From NCBI GenBank assembly GCA_905181825.1, contig CAJIZJ010000012.1:57814-121813 (forward strand): 64,000 bases of DNA. Direction: 5' to 3'. Shown here in pieces: positions 1 to 8,764 of the stretch. Numbering within the stretch: position 1 is the stretch's first letter; the number at the start of each line of letters is the position of its first letter. The stretch comes from an uncultured Flavobacteriaceae bacterium (GTDB taxonomy: Bacteria; Bacteroidota; Bacteroidia; Flavobacteriales; Flavobacteriaceae). Both the position numbers and the translations under genes were made by a program. The notes below the pieces were generated by a model. The model was not told where the DNA came from, did no database searches, and saw only the letters and a list, made by a program, of their open reading frames with translations.

Positions 1-2
1 CC

Positions 3-365
3 ATCACCTTAGGAACTGGGATTGGTTCAGGAGTGTTTTTTAATGGAGAATTAATCTCTAACTTTGAGCTTGGAAGAATGTATGGGCGTAAAGGAGACAT
101 TATGGAACATTTTGCTGCAGACTCCGCCAGGAAGAGAGAAGAATGGAGCTTTAAATCATGGGGCAAACGGGTTAATTTTTTCTTACAACATGTTGAATCC
201 ACATTCAATCCAGATCTTATAATAATTGGAGGTGGCGTTAGTAAAAAAATGGATAAATTTGAATCATTTATTACAATAAACACCCCAATCAAAGCAGCTG
301 AATTAAAAAACAATGCTGGTATTATTGGAGCTGTTATTTTTGCAAAAAAATCAATTACATCTTAA
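3..365 (+). CDS. ppgK: Polyphosphate glucokinase-like ROK family kinase, C-terminal part (5' end outside window)
   Basis: The frame is open to the left edge, so this is the last ~120 residues of a longer protein (family usually about 250). It begins with the glycine-rich ITLGTGIGSG nucleotide/phosphate-binding segment, followed by an ELGR segment, an AADSARK motif and PDLIIIGGGVSK near the C-terminus, all typical of polyphosphate-glucose phosphotransferases of the ROK family, which phosphorylate glucose from polyphosphate or ATP in the cytoplasm. The family normally reads ELGH; here the His is Arg. The GTG at 33 is inside the conserved motif and is not the start. Product is inferred from motifs. 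Confidence 0.85.
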   Translation: MTLGTGIGSGVFFNGELISNFELGRMYGRKGDIMEHFAADSARKREEWSFKSWGKRVNFFLQHVESTFNPDLIIIGGGVSKKMDKFESFITINTPIKAAELKNNAGIIGAVIFAKKSITS

Positions 366-415
366 ATTTAAAAAAAAATCATATATTTATAGTGCAATCC
401 CAAATTGCTGTAATT

Positions 416-778
416 ATGAACACACCTGCAAAAACCCGCTACATGTTAGTCCATGGGCGAAATTTAGTAAAAATTAACGAGATGATAATCTCTGAAATTT
501 CAATCGTTAAAAGCTCTCCTAGAGTCTTGTATCAGGTTCCTTTTAAACTTTCAAAAAACCCAAATAGAAACTGGAAAGAACTCCTTTTAAACTATTGGCC
601 ACTTTTATGTAAACAAGTTGAAAATGCTTCTAACACAACCCTATGGGCTTGTCACAATCGGATCATTATAAATAACGTTCCTATTGAGCTAGATAAATAC
701 GTGTTAAACGATTTATTATCAAAGGCCATAGATACAATTAATGAATGGGTTGTTTTAAATAAACAAAAACTTACTTAA
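416..778 (+). CDS. Hypothetical protein, 120 aa
   Basis: I do not recognise this family. The frame opens with a GTG at 392, but the ATG at 416 gives a more natural N-terminus (MNTPAKTRYMLVHGRNL). No signal peptide or membrane segment is visible; the composition is that of a small soluble alpha/beta protein with several Trp and Lys residues. It lies 50 bases after the kinase gene, so it may be co-transcribed with it, and its end overlaps the 3' end of the convergent holA by 8 bases. Coding is likely because the frame is long and compact, but function is unknown. Confidence 0.6.
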   Translation: MNTPAKTRYMLVHGRNLVKINEMIISEISIVKSSPRVLYQVPFKLSKNPNRNWKELLLNYWPLLCKQVENASNTTLWACHNRIIINNVPIELDKYVLNDLLSKAIDTINEWVVLNKQKLT

Positions 779-1772
779 GAATATTATAGATCAGCTCGTT
801 GTATAAGTCTTTTGGACTTAAGTTAGCGCCCACCCCTTTACTCTTGGCATCGTAAATACGTAAAGTTTCTAAAACTCCGCTGATACGCTTCATTGGAAAG
901 TTTTTGGAAACGGCTATATAATCATTAACAAAATAAGGATTAACTCCTAGTGCCTTAGAAACTGATGTAGGGTTTTTATCTCTAACTGTATGTAACGTCA
1001 TTAATTTTGTAAAATACATATACAAAATGGAAATGGTGAGAACAAAAGGATGTTGTTTTTGGTTTTGAGCAAAATAATTGACAATTTGATAAGCCTTCTT
1101 ATGATCTAAATTACCAATCGCTTTTTGAAGTTCAAAATTATTAAAGTCCTTAGAAATACCTATATTTTCTTCAATAATTTCAGGTGTAACCTGTTTATCA
1201 GCTCCCACAACAATCTCTAATTTATTTAGTTCATTGGCTATTTTACTTAAATCATTTCCTAGAAACTCTGACAACATCAATGCGGCTTTCGGTGTAATAG
1301 TAATTTGTTTAGATTGTAAATAATTCTGAATCCACGCCGGAACCTTGTCTTCATATATTTTTTTACTGTCGAAAACTACAGCGGATTTAGACAATGATTT
1401 GTAAAGTGCTTTTCGTTTATCTAATGTTTTGTATTTATAATTGAAAACTAAAACGGTAGATGGTTGAGGATTCTTGACATAATCAACCATTTGCTCGATT
1501 GTCTTAATAAGATTTTGCGCCTCTTTAATTATTACAACTTGCCGCTCAGCCATCATAGGATAACGCTTAGCGTTAGATATAATATCTTGTACTGACACTT
1601 CTTTTCCATACAATACAACCTGGTTAAACCCTTTTTCTTCTTCTTGTAACACATTAGATTCTATATAATCAGAAATCAAATCTATATAATAGGACTCCTC
1701 ACCCATTAAAAAATAAATAGGTGAAATATTACCACTTTTAATGTTAGATATAAGCTGGTTAATAGTATTCAT
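771..1772 (-). CDS. holA: DNA polymerase III subunit delta
   Basis: HolA is the clamp-loader subunit that opens the sliding beta clamp during replication. The 333-residue length is normal. The N-terminal part has the expected YFLMGEESYYIDLISDYIES segment, then a RecA-like fold region with VFNYKYKTLDKR, and the C-terminal helical domain contains LSEFLGNDLSKIANELNKL and a final helical collar domain. It is divergent from the HsdR_N-type nuclease gene, with only 26 bases between the two starts, an order I recall in other Flavobacteriaceae. The ATG at 1772 is the first in frame and fits the family start MNTINQLISNIKSG. Confidence 0.93.
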   Translation of the reverse strand: MNTINQLISNIKSGNISPIYFLMGEESYYIDLISDYIESNVLQEEEKGFNQVVLYGKEVSVQDIISNAKRYPMMAERQVVIIKEAQNLIKTIEQMVDYVKNPQPSTVLVFNYKYKTLDKRKALYKSLSKSAVVFDSKKIYEDKVPAWIQNYLQSKQITITPKAALMLSEFLGNDLSKIANELNKLEIVVGADKQVTPEIIEENIGISKDFNNFELQKAIGNLDHKKAYQIVNYFAQNQKQHPFVLTISILYMYFTKLMTLHTVRDKNPTSVSKALGVNPYFVNDYIAVSKNFPMKRISGVLETLRIYDAKSKGVGANLSPKDLYNELIYNILK

Positions 1773-1798
1773 TCAAAAAAAATTACCAAATTTGTAGT

Positions 1799-2254
1799 GT
1801 GCAAGATTTAAATTTTCCGACATACACGTTCAGGCTCAAAAATAGCGAAAATAATACTCATATTTTTGATGTAATACGTAAAAAATTTGTGGTTCTTCAA
1901 CCGGAAGAATGGGTACGACAACATTGTGTTAATTTTCTAATCAAAGAAAAAAAATACCCCATCAGTTTAATTAATGTTGAGAAAGTAGTCCGAATCAATG
2001 GACTTAACAAACGTTATGACATAGTCGTTTATAACTCCAACGGAAGTATTCATCTTATAATTGAGTGCAAGGCCCCCAAAATTAAAATATCTCAATCAGT
2101 ATTTGATCAAATTGCAAGATATAATTTAGCTTTAAAAGCCTCTTTTTTGATGGTAACCAACGGATTAAATCATTATTTTTGTACAATGGATCATGATTTG
2201 GGAATCTATAATTTTCTTGAAGACCTTCCAATTTATAACAACACCGAGATTTGA
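1799..2254 (+). CDS. Stand-alone HsdR_N-type PD-(D/E)xK nuclease domain protein
   Basis: The 151-residue protein is just the N-terminal nuclease domain of type I restriction HsdR, without helicase or other subunits nearby. The catalytic pattern is intact: KRYDIVV (Asp74), IIECK (Glu89, Lys91) and QIARY (Gln104, Tyr108), the D-ExK plus QxxxY arrangement of RecB/HsdR-like nucleases. The start is a GTG; no ATG lies near it and homologs begin with MQ.LNFPTY. It overlaps the downstream glycosyltransferase start by 4 bases. Similar proteins are labelled type I restriction enzyme R protein N-terminal domain; the true role is unknown and may be housekeeping DNA processing. Confidence 0.85.
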   Translation: MQDLNFPTYTFRLKNSENNTHIFDVIRKKFVVLQPEEWVRQHCVNFLIKEKKYPISLINVEKVVRINGLNKRYDIVVYNSNGSIHLIIECKAPKIKISQSVFDQIARYNLALKASFLMVTNGLNHYFCTMDHDLGIYNFLEDLPIYNNTEI

Positions 2255-3234
2255 AATTAGCTATTGTCATACTTAACTGGAATGGGAAAACTCTTTTAGA
2301 GAAATTTTTACCTTCAGTTATTGAACACTCTTCAGGTCATGACATATACGTTGTTGACAATGCCTCTACTGATAATTCAATACTGTTTTTAGAATCAGAA
2401 CACCCAACAATTAATTGCATCAAACTCAGTCAAAACCTGGGCTATGCTGGAGGGTATAACGAAAGCCTAAAGCAAATAAATGCGGATGTTTATTGTTTGT
2501 TAAACTCTGATATTGAAGTAACCAAAAATTGGTTATCTCCCATTTTAAAAATATTTAAATCCGATCCAAACACTCACATAATACAGCCTAAAATATTAGA
2601 CTACAACCAAAAAAACAAGTTTGAATATGCCGGAGCTGGCGGCGGCTTTATCGATCAACTTGGATACCCCTACTGCAGAGGACGGATTTTCGACTACATT
2701 GAAGAAGATTTAGGACAGTATGATGACAGAATAGAAATCTTTTGGGCTTCTGGAGCATGCCTATTTATAAGAACTGAAAGCTTTCACTCCCTAAAAGGAT
2801 TTGATGGTGAGTACTTTGCGCATATGGAAGAAATTGATTTGTGTTGGCGTGCCAAAAACAAAGGATATAAAATAGAATATACTGGTGCATCAACAGTATA
2901 TCACATTGGAGGCGCTAGTTTGAATGCTATAAATCCAAAAAAAACCTATTTTAACTTTCGAAATAGCTTGTACACACTGGTTAAAAACACACACCACCAA
3001 TTGTTTATTGTTATATTTTTACGTCTAGTATTAGATGGCTTTGCTGGATTACGATTTTTATCACAAGGGAGGTTTAGCCATTTAACAGCCATCTTAAAAG
3101 CACATGGAAGCTTTTACCTAGAACTTCCTAGACTCCTTAAGTTCAGAAAAGAACAAGAAATAAACAAACAAGGGGAGCGATTGCCTTCTATTGTATGGTC
3201 TTATTTTGTAAGACAAATGAAAGACTTTAAGTAA
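2251..3234 (+). CDS. Glycosyltransferase family 2 protein
   Basis: A GT-A fold transferase that moves a sugar from a nucleotide donor, probably at the inner face of the membrane for a polysaccharide or lipid. The N-terminus AIVILNWNGKTLLEKFLPS and VVDNASTDNS (around residues 28-37) are the nucleotide-binding GT2 motifs, LLNSDIEV holds the DxD-like metal site near residue 90, and a C-terminal FDGEYFAHMEEIDLCWR segment contains the ED motif typical of rhamnosyltransferase-like GT2 enzymes. The start is a TTG that overlaps the stop of the upstream nuclease gene (TTGA), so the two are translationally coupled. The acceptor cannot be read from sequence. Confidence 0.9.
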   Translation: MKLAIVILNWNGKTLLEKFLPSVIEHSSGHDIYVVDNASTDNSILFLESEHPTINCIKLSQNLGYAGGYNESLKQINADVYCLLNSDIEVTKNWLSPILKIFKSDPNTHIIQPKILDYNQKNKFEYAGAGGGFIDQLGYPYCRGRIFDYIEEDLGQYDDRIEIFWASGACLFIRTESFHSLKGFDGEYFAHMEEIDLCWRAKNKGYKIEYTGASTVYHIGGASLNAINPKKTYFNFRNSLYTLVKNTHHQLFIVIFLRLVLDGFAGLRFLSQGRFSHLTAILKAHGSFYLELPRLLKFRKEQEINKQGERLPSIVWSYFVRQMKDFK

Positions 3235-3314
3235 TTAGATAAATAGTTATACAAAAAACTGTATTACAAACAATAATTTTATAATTTTACGTTATCATTT
3301 AAAATCAGAAAAAA

Positions 3315-4169
3315 ATGAATAAAATTTATGCATTCGGAATTACAGCATTACTAATGTTGGTTTCATGTGGACCAAACAAAGAGTTAGTAGCTGCGCAAGA
3401 GAAGTTGAAAAACACTCAAGATTTATTAAATACATCAACTGTAAAATTAAATAGTTGTTTATCAGATAAAGCAGTAGCAGACGCAAGTCTAGATGCTTTG
3501 AAAGATCAAGTAATTGATTTAAGGAAAACTAATGATGCGCTTATTAGTAGTACTAAAGAAATAACACTTTTAACTTCAAAAGGAGCTGATAACTTAGAAA
3601 AAACTCTTGAAAGTCTTCAAGAAAGAGATTTAAAAATTAACCGGTTACAAGATGCAATCACCAAAAAAGACAGTGTTACTTTAGCTATTGTATCTAGTTT
3701 AAAGAAATCTGTAGGTATTGATGATCCAGACATTGAAATTAATGTTGAAAAAGGAGTTGTATTCATATCTATTGCAGATAAATTACTATTTAAAAGCGGT
3801 AGTTTCATCGTTACCGAAAAAGCAAAATCTGTCCTTGAAAAAGTGGCTAAGGTAATTTCTGATAAGCCAAATTTTGAAGCTATGATTGAAGGACATACAG
3901 ACAGCCAATCTTACTCAAATGGAATCTTAGTTGATAATTGGGATTTAAGTGTTAAACGATCTACTTCTATAATTAGAGAACTGCAAACTATGGGAGTAAA
4001 TCCTGCGCAATTAATTGCTGCTGGACGTAGTAGCTATGTTCCTCTAACAGATAACGACACTGCTGAAAACAGAGCTAAAAATAGAAGGACACGTGTTGTT
4101 GTACTTCCTAAAATTGATCAGTTTTATGAAATGATAGAAAGTGAAATGAAAGCTCTCTCTGGTCAATAA
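3315..4169 (+). CDS. OmpA family lipoprotein
   Basis: A 284-residue exported protein expected to tie the outer membrane to peptidoglycan. Residues 1-18 are a lipoprotein signal ending in the lipobox LVSC (Cys18). Residues about 25-120 form a heptad-rich coiled coil (AQEKLKNTQDLLNTS and similar). Residues about 155-275 are an OmpA C-terminal domain with the signature FKSGSF, IEGHTDSQ and NRAKNRRTRVVV, where the Asp and Arg bind diaminopimelate. It stands alone between a 80-base AT-rich leader and a strong terminator at 4195-4223, so it is probably a monocistronic transcript. Confidence 0.93.
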   Translation: MNKIYAFGITALLMLVSCGPNKELVAAQEKLKNTQDLLNTSTVKLNSCLSDKAVADASLDALKDQVIDLRKTNDALISSTKEITLLTSKGADNLEKTLESLQERDLKINRLQDAITKKDSVTLAIVSSLKKSVGIDDPDIEINVEKGVVFISIADKLLFKSGSFIVTEKAKSVLEKVAKVISDKPNFEAMIEGHTDSQSYSNGILVDNWDLSVKRSTSIIRELQTMGVNPAQLIAAGRSSYVPLTDNDTAENRAKNRRTRVVVLPKIDQFYEMIESEMKALSGQ

Positions 4170-4194
4170 AATACACAAATAATAGATAAATTAT

Positions 4195-4223
4195 AAAAGC
4201 CCACCGTTTTGGTTGGGCTTTTT
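4195..4223 (+). terminator. Rho-independent terminator after the OmpA lipoprotein gene
   Basis: A GC-rich hairpin (AAGCCCA / TGGGCTT, with inner CC/GG pairs around a TTTT loop) is followed by a run of T. It lies 26 bases after the OmpA stop and before pheT. Confidence 0.85.
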
Positions 4224-4278
4224 ATTTGATAGCTAATAGCTTTATTTTATATTTGCTCAAAAGCTATAACACCCTACA

Positions 4279-6705
4279 ATGAAGATATCATATAACTGGT
4301 TAAAACAATTTATAAAAATTGATTGGAGTGCTGAGAAAACCTCAGAACTACTGACAGATCTAGGACTAGAGGTTGAAGGGCTAGAGACCTTTCAATCGAT
4401 TAAAGGAGGTCTAAAAGGAATTAAAGTAGGACATGTACTAACATGTGAACAACACCCAAATGCTGATCGATTAAAAATTACAACGATTGATATTGGAGAT
4501 AAGTTGCCATTAAATATTGTTTGTGGGGCACTAAATGTGGATAAAGGTCAGAAAGTAGCTGTTGCCACTGTTGGAACAACTTTATACACTGCTGAAGGTG
4601 AAGCATGGACTATAAAAAAAGGTAAAATAAGAGGCGAAGAAAGTCACGGAATGTTATGTGCTGAAGATGAATTAGGGTTAGGGAAATCACATGACGGAAT
4701 TATGATTTTAGATTCCTCTTTAGAAATTGGAGCTTTCCTAGCTGACCATTACAATGTTGAAGAAGACTTGGTTTTTGAAATTGGGCTTACCCCTAATCGG
4801 GCAGACGCCATGAGTCACTATGGAACTGCTCGTGATCTAATGGCTGGCATGTCACAACATGGAATAAACACAAAGTTAATTAGCCCTTCTGTTTCTGGGT
4901 TTCATATCGACAACAGAGGACTTAAAATTGATATTAATATTGATAACAAAATAAAGGCACCTCGATATTGTGGTTTAACAATTTCAAATATTGTTGTTAA
5001 AGAATCTCCTATATGGCTACAAAACCGACTAAAATCTATTGGACTAAGCCCAATAAATAATATTGTAGATGCAACTAATTATGTGTTACATGATTTAGGA
5101 CAGCCTTTGCATGCATTTGATGCAGAAAAAATTTCTGGTAAGAAAATTAATGTTCAAACCGTAAAGACAGGAACAAAGTTCGTGACATTAGATGGTGTTG
5201 AACGCATCTTACATGAAGAGGATTTAATGATTTGTGATGCTGATAAACCTTTGTGTATCGCTGGAGTATTTGGAGGTGAAAACTCAGGTATTTCTGAAAA
5301 TACATCCTCGATATTTTTAGAAAGTGCTTATTTTAATCCTGTGAGTATTAGAAAAACTGCAAAACGACATGCTCTAAACACTGATGCTTCATTTAGATTT
5401 GAACGAGGTATAGATCCAAATATTACCAAATACGCACTCAAAAGAGCAGCTTTGTTAATCACTGAAATTGCGGGTGGAAAAATATCTAGTGATTTAATTG
5501 ATGAATATCCTAAAAAAATTAATGATTCTCAAGTGTTTTTGAGTTTTGACAAGACAAATAAGTTAATTGGTCAGGAAATCCCAAAAGAAACAATTAAAAG
5601 CATTCTTAGCGCTTTAGAAATAAAAGTTAATAACATCACAGAAACGGGTCTTGGACTTACAATACCAGCTTACAGAAATGATGTACAACGAGAAGTAGAT
5701 GTAATTGAAGAGATATTAAGAGTCTATGGATACAATAATATTGGTATTACAAATAAATTAAATGCATCCATTTCAAACACTTCTAAATTTGAAAATCATA
5801 AAATTGAAACTATTGTTGCCAATCAATTAGTTGGACAAGGGTTTTTTGAAATCATGACAAACTCCTTAACTACAGACAAGTATGATTCTATCAGTACGCA
5901 ACTAGACGCTGCTAATAATGTGAAAATATTGAACCCATTAAGTACCGACTTGTCTGTAATGCGCCAATCTCTAATTTTTTCTGGACTAGAAACTTTAGCG
6001 TTTAACATTAACCGCCAGCAAAGTGACTTAAAACTATTTGAGTTTGGTAAAACTTACCACAATGTAGATGGACGTAACGACGAATTCAATCAACTATCAG
6101 TCCTTATAACCGGTAATAAATCGGAAAAGCGATGGAACAGTGAAGAAACAGAGGTTAGTTATTTTTATCTAAAAGGACTAATTACTGCTATTTTCGATCG
6201 CTTAGGCATAAAGAAACTTAAAAGCTCACCATTATCAAATGATATTTTTAATGAAGGACAACAATGGTTGGTTGGCAAGCATTCCGTCGTAGAATTTGGA
6301 AGCTTAAAGACAAAAACTTTATCTGCATTTGGAATCTCTCAAAGTGTATTCTGTGCTAACTTTAATTGGGATAATTTAATAAAAGTGATTAACCAAAATA
6401 CAATTAAGTTTAAAGAGATTTCAAAATACCCTGAAGTTAAACGTGATTTTTCTCTGTTAATAAACGAAGATGTAACTTTTGATAATCTTTACAAACTAGC
6501 AAAACAATCAGAAAACAACTATTTAAAAGATGTTAATTTATTTGATGTCTACACAGGAGATAAATTAGCTGAGGGTAAAAAAAGCTATGCCATAAGTTTC
6601 ACACTACAAGACAACAAAAAAACGCTAACAGATTCTCAAATTGACAAAATAATGTCTAAAATCCAAAAGCGTTTTGAGTCAGAATTAGGTGCTGAATTAC
6701 GCTAA
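4279..6705 (+). CDS. pheT: Phenylalanine--tRNA ligase beta subunit
   Basis: The beta subunit of the alpha2-beta2 phenylalanyl-tRNA synthetase, 808 residues, a normal bacterial length. Domains in order: an EMAP-like tRNA-binding domain around 40-150 (VGHVLTCEQHPNADRLKI), the B3/B4 editing domain around 215-385 (NIVDATNYVLHDLGQPLHAFD), B5 around 405-475, the catalytic-like core around 490-690 and the FDX-ACB anticodon-binding domain at the end (SKYPEVKRDFSLLI). The alpha subunit gene pheS is not in this window. Its stop codon abuts the stop of the convergent trxB with no base between them. Confidence 0.97.
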   Translation: MKISYNWLKQFIKIDWSAEKTSELLTDLGLEVEGLETFQSIKGGLKGIKVGHVLTCEQHPNADRLKITTIDIGDKLPLNIVCGALNVDKGQKVAVATVGTTLYTAEGEAWTIKKGKIRGEESHGMLCAEDELGLGKSHDGIMILDSSLEIGAFLADHYNVEEDLVFEIGLTPNRADAMSHYGTARDLMAGMSQHGINTKLISPSVSGFHIDNRGLKIDINIDNKIKAPRYCGLTISNIVVKESPIWLQNRLKSIGLSPINNIVDATNYVLHDLGQPLHAFDAEKISGKKINVQTVKTGTKFVTLDGVERILHEEDLMICDADKPLCIAGVFGGENSGISENTSSIFLESAYFNPVSIRKTAKRHALNTDASFRFERGIDPNITKYALKRAALLITEIAGGKISSDLIDEYPKKINDSQVFLSFDKTNKLIGQEIPKETIKSILSALEIKVNNITETGLGLTIPAYRNDVQREVDVIEEILRVYGYNNIGITNKLNASISNTSKFENHKIETIVANQLVGQGFFEIMTNSLTTDKYDSISTQLDAANNVKILNPLSTDLSVMRQSLIFSGLETLAFNINRQQSDLKLFEFGKTYHNVDGRNDEFNQLSVLITGNKSEKRWNSEETEVSYFYLKGLITAIFDRLGIKKLKSSPLSNDIFNEGQQWLVGKHSVVEFGSLKTKTLSAFGISQSVFCANFNWDNLIKVINQNTIKFKEISKYPEVKRDFSLLINEDVTFDNLYKLAKQSENNYLKDVNLFDVYTGDKLAEGKKSYAISFTLQDNKKTLTDSQIDKIMSKIQKRFESELGAELR

Positions 6706-7656
6706 TTAACCTTCAATAGAAGCCAAGTAACGTTCTGCGTCTAATGCAGCCATACAACCTGTTCCTGCAGCAGTAATTGCTTGTCTGTATTCATGGTCAG
6801 CGGCATCACCACTTACAAATACGCCATCAACATTTGTCTTGGAAGACCCAGGTTTATTAATTATATAACCTGTTTCATCTAAAGTTAAAAATTCATTAAA
6901 AATATCAGTATTGGGCTTGTGACCTATAGCAACAAAAAATCCTGTAGCAGGAATCTCTATTAAATGATTAGTTTTATTGTTTTTTGCACGAACTCCAGTA
7001 ACTACTTGTCCATCTCCCAGTACTTCATCTGTTTCAGTATTAAAGAGAATCTCTATGTTATCTGTGTTTTTAACACGGTTGGCCATGATTTTAGAGGCTC
7101 TAAATTCATTACGTCTTACAAGCATTGTTACTTTAGTACAAAGCTTAGATAAATAGTGTGCTTCTTCACATGCTGAATCTCCTGCCCCAACAATAACAAC
7201 TTCTTGATTTCTGTAAAAGAATCCGTCACAAACAGCGCAGGCAGAAACACCTCCACCAAGCTTTAAATATTTTTGCTCGGACTCTAACCCTAAATATTTA
7301 GCAGAAGCTCCAGTAGAAATAATAACTGTTTCACAATGAATTTCTTTAGTGCCATTAATCCAAACTTTATGAACAGAACCTGAAAAATCAACCTTCGTCA
7401 CCCATCCGTCACGCACGTCAGTACCAAATCTTTCAGCCTGAGCTTGAAGCTCCAACATCATAGCTGGTCCAGTAATTCCATCTGGATATCCAGGAAAGTT
7501 CTCAACATCATTTGTTGTTGTTAGTTGGCCACCTGGTTGAGTTCCTTGGTATAACACAGGAAACATATTTGCACGAGCTGCATAAATGGCAGCTGTATAA
7601 CCAGCAGGGCCTGAGCCAATTATCATACATTTTACAGATTCTATAGTATCAGACAT
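6706..7656 (-). CDS. trxB: Thioredoxin-disulfide reductase
   Basis: A FAD/NADPH flavoenzyme that reduces thioredoxin in the cytoplasm; 316 residues. FAD motif IIGSGPAGYTAAIYAARA at residues 12-29, redox-active CAVC at 140-143, NADPH-binding VIVGAGDSACEEA at 154-166, and the C-terminal FAD motif GVFVSGDAADHEYRQA. All key residues are present. The gene has a convincing Bacteroidota promoter (TATTTTTG at 7675-7682 and TTTG at 7701-7704 on the minus strand, 18-base spacing) and is divergent from udk. Confidence 0.97.
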   Translation of the reverse strand: MSDTIESVKCMIIGSGPAGYTAAIYAARANMFPVLYQGTQPGGQLTTTNDVENFPGYPDGITGPAMMLELQAQAERFGTDVRDGWVTKVDFSGSVHKVWINGTKEIHCETVIISTGASAKYLGLESEQKYLKLGGGVSACAVCDGFFYRNQEVVIVGAGDSACEEAHYLSKLCTKVTMLVRRNEFRASKIMANRVKNTDNIEILFNTETDEVLGDGQVVTGVRAKNNKTNHLIEIPATGFFVAIGHKPNTDIFNEFLTLDETGYIINKPGSSKTNVDGVFVSGDAADHEYRQAITAAGTGCMAALDAERYLASIEG

Positions 7657-7674
7657 AAATTTGAATTTAGGTTA

Positions 7675-7704
7675 CAAAAATAGACGTTTTAACTAAAAAA
7701 CAAA
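7675..7704 (-). promoter_or_regulatory. Promoter of trxB (Bacteroidota sigma-A type)
   Basis: On the minus strand a TTTG (plus-strand 7701-7704) is followed after 18 bases by TATTTTTG (7675-7682), matching the Bacteroidota consensus TTTG-N17-23-TAnnTTTG. The trxB ATG is 18 bases further on. Confidence 0.7.
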
Positions 7705-7796
7705 CCTTAAGTTATTAACAGTTTATTTAAAATTTGTAGACTAAAACATAGTGATTAATAAAAGAGATGAATAATCCAAAAACAAGAAAATAATCT

Positions 7797-7804
7797 TAAC
7801 TTTG
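7797..7804 (+). promoter_or_regulatory. -7 box (TAACTTTG) of the udk operon
   Basis: The octamer fits TAnnTTTG and sits 22 bases before the udk ATG, implying a leader of roughly 15-18 bases. I see no clear TTTG element at the expected upstream distance. Confidence 0.55.
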
Positions 7805-7826
7805 TTAAAACTGAAAAGAAATAGGT

Positions 7827-8432
7827 ATGCTAATTATAGGTATTGGTGGTGGAACAGGAAGTGGAAAAACTACAGTAGTAAATCAGATTTTATCTGAATT
7901 TCTAGAAGGAGAAGTTCAAGTAATATCTCAAGATTCATACTATCAGGATACTTCGCATTTGAGTTTTGAAGAACGTTGTGAAATTAACTTTGACCATCCA
8001 AAATCAATTGACTTTGAACTCCTTGAATCTCACCTGCAGAGTCTTAAACAAGGAGAAAATGTTAATCAACCAGTATATTCATTTAAAACTCATAACCGAA
8101 CAGGAGAAACTACGCTAACTGAGCCAAAAAAAGTAGTTATAGTTGAAGGTATTTTAATTTTATCGAATACGCAGCTAAGGTCTTTATTTGATATTAAGAT
8201 TTTTGTTCATGCAGATAGTGATGAACGATTAATGAGACGACTCAAGCGAGACATCGCTGAAAGAGGTAGAGATTTAGATGAGGTATTAGAACGCTATCAG
8301 ACAACACTTAAACCAATGCACGATCAGTTTATTGAACCTATGAAAGCATTTGCAGATATTATAATTCCTAACAACCACTTCAACACAGTGGCTGTAAATG
8401 TGGTAAAATCAATCATTAATGAACAACTCTAA
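7827..8432 (+). CDS. udk: Uridine kinase
   Basis: Phosphorylates uridine (and cytidine) with ATP/GTP in pyrimidine salvage; 201 residues, normal for the family. The P-loop GTGSGKTT is at residues 9-16, followed by ISQDSYY (substrate-binding Asp/Tyr), FDHPKSIDFELL, PVYSFKTHNR and the lid segment RRLKRDIAERGRDLDEVL. It heads an operon: its TAA overlaps the next ATG by one base, and the four downstream genes follow with overlaps or short gaps. Confidence 0.95.
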   Translation: MLIIGIGGGTGSGKTTVVNQILSEFLEGEVQVISQDSYYQDTSHLSFEERCEINFDHPKSIDFELLESHLQSLKQGENVNQPVYSFKTHNRTGETTLTEPKKVVIVEGILILSNTQLRSLFDIKIFVHADSDERLMRRLKRDIAERGRDLDEVLERYQTTLKPMHDQFIEPMKAFADIIIPNNHFNTVAVNVVKSIINEQL

Positions 8433-8764
8433 TGCTTAAAAATAAAAAAGAGATGTTGAAGTTATTAAAACCTTTCAAAAATATCTATGTTATTATCTTA
8501 ATCGCATTTATTGTTTGGATGACCTTGTTTGATGCCAACTCATGGCTCATACATGCAGATTTAAATGAAGATATAAATGATTTAAATTCAAAAATTGAGT
8601 TTTACCAAAGCGAAATTTCAAAGGATCAAAATGAAATAAACTCACTAAATTCTGTGAATGGTATTGAAAAATATGCTCGTGAGCATTATAATATGAAAAA
8701 AGACAATGAGGTCATTTATATAATTGAAGATCAAGATAGTTTAAAGACCAAAACAAATGAGTAA
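8432..8764 (+). CDS. FtsB/DivIC-family septum formation initiator
   Basis: A 110-residue single-pass membrane protein of the divisome. Residues about 17-36 are the transmembrane segment (IYVIILIAFIVWMTLFDANS), followed by a coiled coil at about 45-80 (DLNEDINDLNSKIEF, ISKDQNEINSL) and the family sequence GIEKYAREHYNMKKDNEVIYII, in which FtsB/DivIC proteins contact FtsL and FtsQ/DivIB. It is sandwiched between udk and the mutase genes and overlaps the latter by 8 bases, so it is made from the same transcript. Confidence 0.88.
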   Translation: MLKNKKEMLKLLKPFKNIYVIILIAFIVWMTLFDANSWLIHADLNEDINDLNSKIEFYQSEISKDQNEINSLNSVNGIEKYAREHYNMKKDNEVIYIIEDQDSLKTKTNE

